This document shows, in pieces, positions 15,036 through 20,850 of a stretch of 36,247 nt of DNA (position 1 is its first letter; each line of letters opens with the position of its first letter). Where the stretch lies: positions 1 through 36,247 of the IMG/VR virus record IMGVR_UViG_3300027971_000120, one strand, 5' to 3'. A model generated the notes under the pieces. That model worked only from the letters and a program-made list of their open reading frames with translations. It searched no databases and was not told where the DNA came from. Source of the DNA: a virus. Both the position numbers and the translations under genes were made by a program.

Positions 15036-15276
15036 TAAACCGTTCATCGTGGTTTTACTGTCCCACGAGATCAATGAAGGGTGAACGATGTAAGCAGGTA
15101 CGGTTTGTACATAACCTTTTCAACTCCTCTCAGAGCTGCCTTGCGAGCCTAATCCTCATTTGATATTTCACATCCCTTGCAGGATGCGTTTAAGAGTTAG
15201 CATGGCTCTTACTTACATCGTTCACCGTCCACTGATTATAAACCGTTCCTCGTGGGTTTGCAGTCCCCACGAGGTC
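15036..15276. ncRNA. Structured repeat region, possible RNA element
   Basis: Two direct repeats of about 37 nt, 15036-15072 and 15239-15276, each fold into a hairpin. The stems are TCGTGG/CCACGA (6 bp) and CCTCGTGGG/CCCACGAGG (9 bp), with similar loops ending in AGTC or TGTC. Between them a perfect 15-bp inverted repeat (15080-15094 with 15212-15226) closes a 117-nt interior that contains further small hairpins such as CATCC...GGATG. No ORF of useful size is present. The outer hairpins lie 12-15 bp after the stops of two convergent genes and could also act as terminators. Confidence 0.45.
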
Positions 15277-15287
15277 CGGAGCCTCAA

Positions 15288-15611
15288 TTAGCTATTGAGG
15301 TGAGCGGTGACGAGCCGCTCTGCCAACGACGTCCGCTGCTGCGGAACGAACGAACTCACCGAGAAGCGCAGGGTGAGGTTCTCCGCATCGTCCTTCGACG
15401 TGCGAACGCTGATGTCCAAGCTCTTGCCACTGAGGGCGATCTTCGCCAGGGCGGCGAGAGCAGCGGCCTGCTCCGAGCCGTTGTTCGAGCTGGGGTTGAT
15501 CGTGCCGAGGTGGCCGAACTTGCTCCGTTTCACCGTCAAATACAACGCATCGTTCTTCGGTGCGTAAGTTGTTGCGGTTTGAGCTGCTACGGTTTGGGTA
15601 TCATATGCCAT
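15288..15611 (-). CDS. Hypothetical protein
   Basis: 107 residues from ATG 15611, with ATAGGAGACACC ahead. Ala/Thr-rich N-terminus, strand-like NDALYLTVKRSKFGHLG, helical SEQAAALAALAKIALSG, then SLDISVRTSKDDAENLTLRFSVSSF. It stands alone with its own leader. The ORF on the opposite strand over the same span is longer at one end but has no ribosome site and an improbable composition. Confidence 0.65.
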   Translation of the reverse strand: MAYDTQTVAAQTATTYAPKNDALYLTVKRSKFGHLGTINPSSNNGSEQAAALAALAKIALSGKSLDISVRTSKDDAENLTLRFSVSSFVPQQRTSLAERLVTAHLNS

Positions 15612-15730
15612 GGTGTCTCCTATCTATAGCAGGGGTTTTGAGATACAGGGATCCATCCGGTTCCCTTCTCTCTCTGCTAATAATACAAATAGGCTGCGGG
15701 GCGGTGTAACTGCTTAATGTTGGGCAACTA

Positions 15731-15753
15731 CCCCCACACCCACCCTCCCCCCC
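15731..15753 (-). other. Strong G-quadruplex motif on the minus strand
   Basis: The + strand reads C5-ACA-C3-A-C3-T-C7. The minus strand therefore has four G-runs of at least 3 with loops of 1, 1 and 3 nt, a highly stable G4 pattern. It sits in the 230-bp gap between divergent genes at 15611 and 15843, about 120 bp upstream of the leftward gene and 90 bp upstream of the rightward one, next to a very AT-rich stretch (15755-15805). Confidence 0.6.
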
Positions 15754-15805
15754 TGAAGTTTAAGTTCTATATATACACGTATGAGAAAAATTTAATTTAT
15801 TTTTC

Positions 15806-15832
15806 TTGCTGACTAAACGCTGTCAGTATACT
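15806..15832 (+). promoter_or_regulatory. Probable promoter of the secreted-protein gene
   Basis: TTGCTG (15806-15811) and TATACT (15827-15832) are 15 bp apart, short for a sigma-70 spacer. CTGAC...GTCAG within the spacer forms an inverted repeat that could be an operator. An AT-rich stretch upstream could act as an UP element. ATG 15843 is only 10 nt further on. Confidence 0.4.
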
Positions 15833-15842
15833 GTTTCAAAGA

Positions 15843-16103
15843 ATGAAGAAACTAATCGCTGCATTATGCGTGGTGACCTTTGCAGCAGGCGCACAAGCAG
15901 AGGACTTTGCCATTCGTCCTTCTGTTTGGGGAACTCAGAAATGGCCCGGCGGTTATGATCTCTACTCCGGTGGAGTCAAAGTTGGTGAAGCGAAAGCTTC
16001 GGTTTGGGGACAACAGAAGTGGTACGGCGGTTACGACGTGCATGTTGACGACAGTCGCATGACACGAGCGCAAGCAAACGCGTTGCTGCAAACATTACGT
16101 TAA
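15843..16103 (+). CDS. Predicted secreted protein with internal duplication
   Basis: 86 residues. Residues 1-19 form a signal peptide (MKKLIAALCVVTFAAGAQA) with an AxA-type cleavage site. The mature part is an internal repeat of about 22 residues: PSVWGTQKWPGGYDLYSGG and ASVWGQQKWYGGYDVHVDD. The C-terminus is helical. Export to the periplasm or cell surface is likely. The repeated WGxQKWxGGYD unit suggests a small beta-structured binding module. The gene is monocistronic, which fits a lysogenic-conversion or exclusion factor, though this is inference. Confidence 0.65.
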   Translation: MKKLIAALCVVTFAAGAQAEDFAIRPSVWGTQKWPGGYDLYSGGVKVGEAKASVWGQQKWYGGYDVHVDDSRMTRAQANALLQTLR

Positions 16104-16135
16104 TCTGTCTCACGTTGACTAATTGATTCATCTCT

Positions 16136-16160
16136 CCATGTCCGCAAACTGTGGGCATGG
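16136..16160 (+). promoter_or_regulatory. Hairpin covering the start of the 16157 gene
   Basis: CCATGTCC (16136-16143) pairs with GGGCATGG (16153-16160), one pair being G-T, around a 9-nt loop. The 3' arm contains the ATG at 16157. In RNA it would hide the start codon. A TTGACT box lies at 16115-16120. Confidence 0.4.
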
Positions 16161-16459
16161 AGAAGGTGAAATTTAAATCGTGGTTTCAAAAGATGGGCTC
16201 GCGAATGCGAGCGATGACGCGGGAAATAGACCGCACTGAAAAACTTCTAGAGAATCTCGACATACAAATCTGTTTCCTGCGCGATGAGTTGCGGGACAAG
16301 GTTAAGATTCATAAAGAATCCTGCGGGGCGCTGAGTGCGCTCAAGGTAGAACAGAAAAGGGAAGAGCGGGTTCTACAACACAAGCTCCGCGGTTATATCG
16401 AAGATAACGTGGACGACGCTCAAGCGTTGCTTACTGAGTTTGAAAAGGCGGACTTTTAA
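16157..16459 (+). CDS. Hypothetical coiled-coil protein
   Basis: 100 residues from ATG 16157 (GTG 16151 is also possible). The protein is almost entirely helical with heptad-like spacing (IDRTEKLLENLDIQICFLRDEL ... ALKVEQKREERVLQHKL), so a coiled coil is likely. The N-terminus is basic. No ribosome site; the start lies within a hairpin arm. The stop overlaps that of the convergent gene at 16456. Function unknown. Confidence 0.6.
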   Translation: MEKVKFKSWFQKMGSRMRAMTREIDRTEKLLENLDIQICFLRDELRDKVKIHKESCGALSALKVEQKREERVLQHKLRGYIEDNVDDAQALLTEFEKADF

Positions 16460-16737
16460 TCCGGCATGAGGTCTTGCACGAAATCATGCACCTCTTGCTC
16501 ATTGAACATGAAACGCACACGTAAACAATCATCATCATCGATCGCAATTAAAATTGGCTTTTGGTCTTTCTTAAGGGCCTGCATCCGGCCTTTAAGTTCT
16601 GCTAAAGCTTTCTTTGAGACTTGTAGTTCGTTGTTTGGGGAATCGACGCAGGCAGCCAAAAGAACGCTCAAGACGGTATCTTCTTCAATGAAGTGCAAAT
16701 GTAGGTCTTCCAAATCCACTAAACGATTTTGGGGCAT
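16456..16737 (-). CDS. Small acidic protein, copy B of the duplicated divergent pair
   Basis: 93 residues, paralogous to the gene at 3415. Shared features are a hydrophobic LLAACVD helix, N-x-LQVSKKALAEL (copy A: LQISRKALSEF) and a Asp-rich strand IAIDDDDCLRVRFMF (copy A: DPDFNGDGIELSLKW). It lacks the acidic N-terminal leader of copy A and has an acidic C-terminus instead. Its start is 25 bp from the start of the divergent CxxCAKRR gene. Function unknown. Confidence 0.7.
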   Translation of the reverse strand: MPQNRLVDLEDLHLHFIEEDTVLSVLLAACVDSPNNELQVSKKALAELKGRMQALKKDQKPILIAIDDDDCLRVRFMFNEQEVHDFVQDLMPD

Positions 16738-16762
16738 GATCGGTTAATGTCAACGGATTGTC

Positions 16763-17089
16763 ATGAAATTCATATGGACATACGAAGAGGGGCCGATCAA
16801 GAGGATCCACGAAAGCCTGGACGATCTAATAACACAGATACTTTCATCCAAGGGGCAAGATCCATGGGAGTATCAAGCCAGGGAAATGTACCGGAAGGAG
16901 ATCATCCGACAGAGCTGTGCCAAGGACCCGGGATACTGCGAATCAAGGGGCATGGGGGATCTGGTGCATGTTCTTGCCTTGCCTGTCGCGAAAGCCCTGG
17001 ATTCGGTGTTTGGGAGTCGTTTAAGCACCTGTAAAGCATGTGCCAAGCGAAGAGCCTGGTTGAACAATAGGATGCCTCGTCGTGGCTAA
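16763..17089 (+). CDS. Small phage protein with C-terminal CxxCAKRR motif, copy B
   Basis: 108 residues, paralogue of the gene at 3743. The C-terminal half carries GMGDLVHVLALPVAKALDSVFG and CKACAKRRAWLN. The N-terminal half (WTYEEGPIKRIHESLDDLI) aligns poorly with copy A, so the conserved unit is the C-terminal region. The divergent promoter space is only 25 bp, too small for two separate sigma-70 promoters, so regulatory sites must overlap the coding sequences. Confidence 0.7.
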   Translation: MKFIWTYEEGPIKRIHESLDDLITQILSSKGQDPWEYQAREMYRKEIIRQSCAKDPGYCESRGMGDLVHVLALPVAKALDSVFGSRLSTCKACAKRRAWLNNRMPRRG

Positions 17090-17204
17090 GACCCCTAAAC
17101 CAAAGGTCGCGGTTACGCAAAGACCGGTGAACAGCAAAAGACTGGTAGCCAAGATTGCAAAGTGGGCCCTTTATCAGGGCAGGGTTAGCGGAATAGCAAG
17201 ATAG
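17082..17204 (+). CDS. Possible 40-residue basic peptide
   Basis: GTG 17082 overlaps the preceding gene by 8 bp and opens a 40-codon frame ending at TAG 17202-17204, at the edge of the iteron-like block. The product is strongly basic (MAKTPKPKVAVTQRPVNSKR...). No clear ribosome site, so expression is uncertain. Confidence 0.3.
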   Translation: MAKTPKPKVAVTQRPVNSKRLVAKIAKWALYQGRVSGIAR

Positions 17205-17480
17205 GGTAACCTAAGTTACCCCAAAAATTTCAAAGTTACCCATTTTAAGTATTTGTGGTTATAATATTTAGGGTAACTAGGGTAACTAGGGTAACTATAA
17301 TATTTTAATCTATATAATCTTGTATGAATTATTTGCGCTGTGTGTGCTGGGCTTGGGAACCCGAAAGTCGAAAAACAAGTTACCCAGTTACCCTTTTTGA
17401 TGTAACTGGTTGAAGTACAGTGTTTATTTTGGGGTAACTTGCCCTGGTAACCTCTATTTTGGGGTATCTTAGGTTACCCC
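17203..17480. repeat. Iteron-like block with terminal inverted repeats; candidate replication origin
   Basis: The whole gap between convergent genes is filled with copies of GGGTAACT or its complement. Three are in tandem at 9-bp period (17271-17296), two are adjacent in inverse orientation (17378-17393), and single copies start at 17204, 17214, 17234, 17432 and 17472, plus variants at 17401, 17446 and 17462. The two ends, 17203-17222 and 17461-17480, are inverted copies of each other (18 of 20 identical), and each is itself nearly palindromic. AT-rich stretches (17243-17270, 17297-17335) lie inside. This layout fits an iteron origin, a partition or operator cluster, or a MITE-like insertion. 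Confidence 0.6.
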
Positions 17481-17482
17481 AA

Positions 17483-17737
17483 TCAGAGGTGCTTATCTAG
17501 AAGTGCAAGGACGCCCAGCCAGTTCTCTTTTGTTTTGAAGTAAATCTCCATAGTCGCCGTGCCCCCACTACCACCCGAGCTCTCGATTAAATACACATCG
17601 ATTCCGTAGAGGCTGGTATCATCCTTGTAGCCGTAGTAACCCTTAAAGTCGATTTGGTTGAAGCAAAACATAACGTAGCCGTCTACGTAGACCTTCACTC
17701 GGCCATTAAAGATTTTAAGGTTGTAGGTGTGTTTCAC
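17483..17737 (-). CDS. Hypothetical beta-rich protein
   Basis: 84 residues from GTG 17737, overlapping the upstream stop as GTGA. Strand-rich with many aromatics (YNLKIFNGRVKVYVDGYVMF, YYGYKDDTSLYGIDVYLIE), a Gly/Ser turn and a final EIYFKTKENWLGVLALLDKHL. The alternating pattern suggests a small lectin- or jelly-roll-like sandwich, which would suit its place behind tail-fibre genes. No family recognised. Confidence 0.55.
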   Translation of the reverse strand: MKHTYNLKIFNGRVKVYVDGYVMFCFNQIDFKGYYGYKDDTSLYGIDVYLIESSGGSGGTATMEIYFKTKENWLGVLALLDKHL

Positions 17738-17970
17738 CGGGGTTTGCCCAGGCCAGTTTTCTTTTTCCAGCTTATTGGCTTGGAGCTTGTTTTCTTCTTA
17801 GCCGAGGAATTACACATAGACTTGGTAGGACGACAAGCAGGGTAGCTGCCGCCATCGGACGCACTCTTACGGCCGCAGGGGCCACCAGTCTTACAGTTAA
17901 TCCAACCCTTGCCGTTGTTCCTGGAGAACCAACCTCGTAAACCTTTCTTCTTCTCTAACTCAAAGCCCAT
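17734..17970 (-). CDS. Basic Cys-rich small protein (DUF5872-like)
   Basis: 78 residues, very basic. GLRGWFSRNNGKGWINCKTGG, PCGRKSASDGGSYPACRPT and a following Cys match a family of small proteins in aquatic phages and giant viruses that I recall as DUF5872. The four conserved cysteines suggest metal binding. It is the last of three overlapping genes for small Lys/Cys-rich proteins with related style. Role unknown; possibly nucleic-acid binding or a minor virion component. Confidence 0.6.
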   Translation of the reverse strand: MGFELEKKKGLRGWFSRNNGKGWINCKTGGPCGRKSASDGGSYPACRPTKSMCNSSAKKKTSSKPISWKKKTGLGKPR

Positions 17971-18119
17971 TACTTGCCTTTATTACCCCAGTTAGCTGCT
18001 CCAACCTTGCGACACTTTACGAGAGCCCCACTGGCGTAAGCTGACGGCCATACGGAGTACCTAGACTTAACCTTGCGAGTGCAGGCGTCGTTGGCTTTTT
18101 TCTTCTTTCCTAGAGCCAT
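17970..18119 (-). CDS. Small conserved aquatic-virus protein (KVKSRYxVWPSAYASGALxKCR)
   Basis: 49 residues from ATG 18119, one base after the upstream stop. After a basic start (GKKKKANDACTRK) comes VKSRYSVWPSAYASGALVKC, a highly conserved stretch I recall from many aquatic phage and giant-virus proteins, followed by VGAANWGNK. The whole product is this motif. Function unknown. Confidence 0.65.
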   Translation of the reverse strand: MALGKKKKANDACTRKVKSRYSVWPSAYASGALVKCRKVGAANWGNKGK

Positions 18120-18120
18120 A

Positions 18121-18381
18121 TCAGCAGCTCCAAAGGACTTTCCGGGACCAGTAGTTGGCAGACAGCTTGCCGTCACCACCTTTGATCCCGCCGGACCGAG
18201 CGCAATAGCTCTTTCGTCGTTTAGCCGACTTGTGTTGCCGGAAGTCCTGCATCGAGCTGTCGCCAAAGTGAACGATTCTTTCTTTGCCGTCGGCACACGC
18301 CTTAACCATTTTCTTTTTACCTGGCCGTGTGCTTGCCCGGGGCACGTTACAGGGCATAGAAGCTTTTTTTCCTAGAGGCAT
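18121..18381 (-). CDS. Small basic protein (DUF5754-like)
   Basis: 86 residues. KERIVHFGDSSMQDFRQHKS, KRRKSYCARSGG and SANYWSRKVLW follow the order of a small phage/giant-virus family that I recall as DUF5754. Strongly basic. The start overlaps the stop of the tail-fibre-like gene (TAATG), so all genes from 20036 down to 17483 probably form one transcript. Confidence 0.6.
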   Translation of the reverse strand: MPLGKKASMPCNVPRASTRPGKKKMVKACADGKERIVHFGDSSMQDFRQHKSAKRRKSYCARSGGIKGGDGKLSANYWSRKVLWSC

Positions 18382-19709
18382 TACGGTACTGCTGGATACT
18401 GGGTTAACTTGGTGTAGGTGGACGTAACCTTCGCTGCGGAGTAATTGTCAGTCCATGCGGTCGCTAGCCATGGGTAAGCTACATTACTTGAAGAAGTGGA
18501 GAAAACTCTATACCCAGGCGATTCGTATTGCCATTGGCTTCCAGTCCAGCTGACAAGCTCCATACCATAAAAATACGATGGTCGGCCATTTACAGCGGCG
18601 CCTGGTTGCATCTTTCTCCAACTCTGGTTACCAACAAAACCAGAAGCAGGATTCCCGGGGTTATTGTAGAAAGGGCCGTCCATCAGAACATATGCTGTTG
18701 CGTCAGGCTCTGCGGCGTTCGCTGGGTCATCGCTACCTATGCCTGTCGGTAGTGCTTGGGTTTCGCCGTCATAAGTTGCTAGTGGGCTCGACAAGGTTAT
18801 AGATGCCACGTTGCTTGAAGTCGTATAAAATACCAAAGTATCGAAACTTAGGACCGGCGTTGAGTCTATGTGTGTGAATTTCGAGGAATACTCAGGCCCG
18901 TATATAGCGTTTGTAATTTCAAGCCCGCCTCCAATGTTTTTTAGTTTGATCGAAACCTCGTATTCAGTAATCCCTGTGCCACCAAATCCACTGACTGAAT
19001 TAGACACAAGTTCTGTGTAGACCGATCCGGACGTTGTGCTAATTAGCGCAAGGTCCGTTGTTCCCGTTCTTTTGTTGATTTTGATATTTGACGGCCCATA
19101 CCCAAACATATAGCCCGAATAGCCATTAAAAAGGGCGTTGGTTAAGCCGTGGCTGTCGTCGTTTATGTACGACCCAACACTCTTGAAGAGCCCAATGCGG
19201 ACTCCGTTGCTAGGGCCGGCAGGAAAGCTACCTTTATCCAGTTTCAGCTTAAAGGAGATACTTAATGTTTTGTCCGGCGCTATTTGCCTTGTCGCCGGCC
19301 TGCACCTAGTCCATCCGCAGATGTCTTGAGCGTTTGTGGCGTTTGTAAAAACTGGTCCACCCGCGAGCGCTGCTGTTTTCCGATACAATGCATGACCCGC
19401 AAAGCCTCCGTAAACAATATTTCCTAAATTATATGTCGTTGAACTGCTGTATGTCGGATACTGATCCTTCATGCAGTCAAAGTGACACAGACAATGCCTA
19501 CCGCTTGTTCCGGTGATTAGTTTTACTTCGCCGGCCCCGTATGTTATTGAGTTGGATGATCCAGAGTTAGCTCCGGACGAAAACCATTGCCGATTAAAAA
19601 AATTACCATTGAGTGTTAAGTTGTCCGAATACAGGGTGATTATCGGAGTTAACCCGACAGCGACTGGTTTTAACAGTGTTAAGTCTAAGCCTAAGCCGAG
19701 TTTCGGCAT
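18381..19709 (-). CDS. Tail fibre or receptor-binding-like structural protein
   Basis: 442 residues, poor in charged residues and rich in Ser, Gly, Thr and aromatics, as typical of extracellular beta-structured proteins. A short hydrophobic N-terminus (LGLGLDLTLLKP) may anchor it to the virion. The middle (TLSISFKLKLDKGSF ... NGVRIGLFKS ... EVSIKLKNIGGGLEITNAIYG) looks like a concanavalin/LamG-type jelly roll. Late NQSWRKMQPGAAVNG, GSQWQYESPG and YPWLATAWTDNYSAA add further strands. No enzymatic motif was seen. It follows a small structural-looking gene under one promoter. Identification rests on composition and context. Confidence 0.5.
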   Translation of the reverse strand: MPKLGLGLDLTLLKPVAVGLTPIITLYSDNLTLNGNFFNRQWFSSGANSGSSNSITYGAGEVKLITGTSGRHCLCHFDCMKDQYPTYSSSTTYNLGNIVYGGFAGHALYRKTAALAGGPVFTNATNAQDICGWTRCRPATRQIAPDKTLSISFKLKLDKGSFPAGPSNGVRIGLFKSVGSYINDDSHGLTNALFNGYSGYMFGYGPSNIKINKRTGTTDLALISTTSGSVYTELVSNSVSGFGGTGITEYEVSIKLKNIGGGLEITNAIYGPEYSSKFTHIDSTPVLSFDTLVFYTTSSNVASITLSSPLATYDGETQALPTGIGSDDPANAAEPDATAYVLMDGPFYNNPGNPASGFVGNQSWRKMQPGAAVNGRPSYFYGMELVSWTGSQWQYESPGYRVFSTSSSNVAYPWLATAWTDNYSAAKVTSTYTKLTQYPAVP

Positions 19710-19715
19710 GGCCGT

Positions 19716-20036
19716 TTAGGCGCTTTTGTAAGCGATGATTTTGCCGCTTTGAAGCGTGATTGCGGTAAAGTTACCAAAGATCGTTGATCCAGCTGCGATA
19801 TCAACAGCCGACGTCCCGTCACTATTCGTCCAGTTGCCTGAGGTCACACTGACGACTGCTGTGGCCGTCGCCTGAATAGCACCCCAAGGTCCGCCGGAAA
19901 GGACACCCGCAGTAGTCTTGTAAACAGCTCCGTGCTGGCCCAGGGAAAGGCTTGAATCCTTTTCAGCATCAAAAGCCAGCTGATTGATTTTGCGTAAAGA
20001 ATAATTCTCGTTGTCGCTGCTAGAGGGTTGTGACAT
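19716..20036 (-). CDS. Small structural protein ahead of the tail-fibre-like gene
   Basis: 106 residues. A polar N-terminal helix (NYSLRKINQLAFDAEKDSS) leads to an Ala/Thr/Ser-rich beta-structured part (GAIQATATAVVSVTSGNW, IAAGSTIFGNFTAITLQSGKIIAYKSA). Small proteins of this composition commonly sit next to tail fibres in aquatic phages, perhaps as decoration or tail-tip components. The start has no ribosome site and lies 7 nt after a -10-like box. Confidence 0.5.
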   Translation of the reverse strand: MSQPSSSDNENYSLRKINQLAFDAEKDSSLSLGQHGAVYKTTAGVLSGGPWGAIQATATAVVSVTSGNWTNSDGTSAVDIAAGSTIFGNFTAITLQSGKIIAYKSA

Positions 20037-20043
20037 AGGGTTT

Positions 20044-20071
20044 ATATTAAATACTGTCAGGGATTAGTCAA
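20044..20071 (-). promoter_or_regulatory. Promoter of the leftward tail-fibre/small-protein operon
   Basis: On the minus strand TTGACT (20071-20066), 16 bp, then TAATAT (20049-20044), and 7 nt later the ATG at 20036. TATTGACT-N5-CTGACAGTA is shared with the site between terL and portal at 34354-34375, suggesting a common late promoter or operator. Confidence 0.55.
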
Positions 20072-20073
20072 TA

Positions 20074-20304
20074 CTACTTCCTACCGCGATTCACGCTCTT
20101 TGACTCAAGATTCAGGTTCGACGCCTTATTATTCATGGTATTGCCGTCCTTGTGATTGACGTCTTTCCCACGCATGGCAGCCAAACCACGACGTTTAGTC
20201 ATCGCTCTACGAGCAGCGTTACGACCAGCACGACGTTTGAGTTGATCAGGCTTACCGTGATACTCCCGATATTCCTTGGCGTAATCTCTTTTACCCAGTG
20301 GCAT
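20074..20304 (-). CDS. Small HNH-like DNA-binding protein
   Basis: 76 residues from ATG 20304, overlapping the upstream gene by 14 bp. Basic: KRDYAKEYREYHGKPDQLKR, ARRAMTKRRGL, then DVNHKDGNTMNNKASNLNLESKSVNRGRK. The last part matches the HNH endonuclease signature NHKDGNxxNNxxxNL. The first His of a full HNH site may be missing, so catalysis is uncertain. Close relatives occur in cyanophages and pelagiphages. Confidence 0.6.
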   Translation of the reverse strand: MPLGKRDYAKEYREYHGKPDQLKRRAGRNAARRAMTKRRGLAAMRGKDVNHKDGNTMNNKASNLNLESKSVNRGRK

Positions 20305-20551
20305 TTCCAACCTCCACTTTGCCCCATTTATCGATGGGACATTTCTCGTAGGGAAACACGGTTTTAACCCTGAGGTTGCACCCACAAAGGTTGCATTTCC
20401 CGTGACCCATAAAGCCGTCCTTATCAAATTCCGGACAAGCCTGACAGAGGTTATACCGATGCTCTCGTATGTCGTCCGGGGTGACCTTCAACCCGTTAAC
20501 CACCCATGTGGCTACCGCATTGGAGAAACTCTTAATCTGATTGATGGTCAT
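20291..20551 (-). CDS. Zinc-ribbon-like small protein
   Basis: 86 residues. A helical N-terminus is followed by YNLCQACPEFDKDGF and KCNLCGCNLRVKTVFPYEKCPIDKW: two CxxC pairs plus further cysteines, a typical zinc ribbon seen in phage proteins of unknown role. Probably binds one or two zinc ions and nucleic acid or protein. Confidence 0.65.
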   Translation of the reverse strand: MTINQIKSFSNAVATWVVNGLKVTPDDIREHRYNLCQACPEFDKDGFMGHGKCNLCGCNLRVKTVFPYEKCPIDKWGKVEVGNATG

Positions 20552-20554
20552 GGC

Positions 20555-20725
20555 TTAGTTTAACCATTCTAAAAACCACCTCAATAGGCTGGCGAAAAAG
20601 CCAGGACGTTGCCGCCTGATTCTCTCACAAACCCCAAAGGGGGTGGTCTTCCACATACCAAACCTGTTTTCGACGTACCACGGCTTTCGAACCGTGATGT
20701 TTCTTATTCGTTTTCTCTTCTTCAT
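20555..20725 (-). CDS. Small basic protein
   Basis: 56 residues from ATG 20725 (MKKRKRIRNITVRKPWYVENR...), sharing ATGA with the upstream 42-residue gene. Very basic N-terminus, then a Trp/Phe-rich amphipathic C-terminal helix (FFASLLRWFLEWL) that could bind membrane. No family recognised. Confidence 0.5.
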   Translation of the reverse strand: MKKRKRIRNITVRKPWYVENRFGMWKTTPFGVCERIRRQRPGFFASLLRWFLEWLN

Positions 20726-20850
20726 TCTGCGTCCCAATATCCTCTCCGCTCTTCGTCTTTGCGGTCCTTAAACCACAATCCAAAAGCGACGCCCACTGGG
20801 ACGATGATCATGAAGACAATGACAATGGAGCAAATAACCATGCCGTTCAT
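20722..20850 (-). CDS. 42-residue single-pass membrane protein
   Basis: One transmembrane helix (residues about 4-26: MVICSIVIVFMIIVPVGVAF) followed by a charged tail (KDRKDEERRGYWDAE). Starts at ATG 20850, which overlaps the oxygenase stop as ATGA with GGAG 8 nt upstream, and overlaps the next start by 4 bp. Holin-like size and topology are possible, but the location away from the lysozyme gene argues against assigning that role. Confidence 0.6.
   Translation of the reverse strand: MNGMVICSIVIVFMIIVPVGVAFGLWFKDRKDEERRGYWDAE

Noticed and set aside
15252-15629. 125-residue ORF on the + strand
   Set aside because: Antisense to the better-supported minus-strand gene at 15288-15611, no ribosome site and an Arg/Ala-heavy composition typical of a shadow frame.
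17203-17480. CRISPR array
   Set aside because: Repeats are 8-9 bp, in both orientations, irregularly spaced and partly tandem, with no 25-40 bp repeats or uniform spacers.
20722-20850. Holin
   Set aside because: Single membrane helix fits, but the gene is far from the lysozyme-like gene and sits between an oxygenase and a basic small gene.
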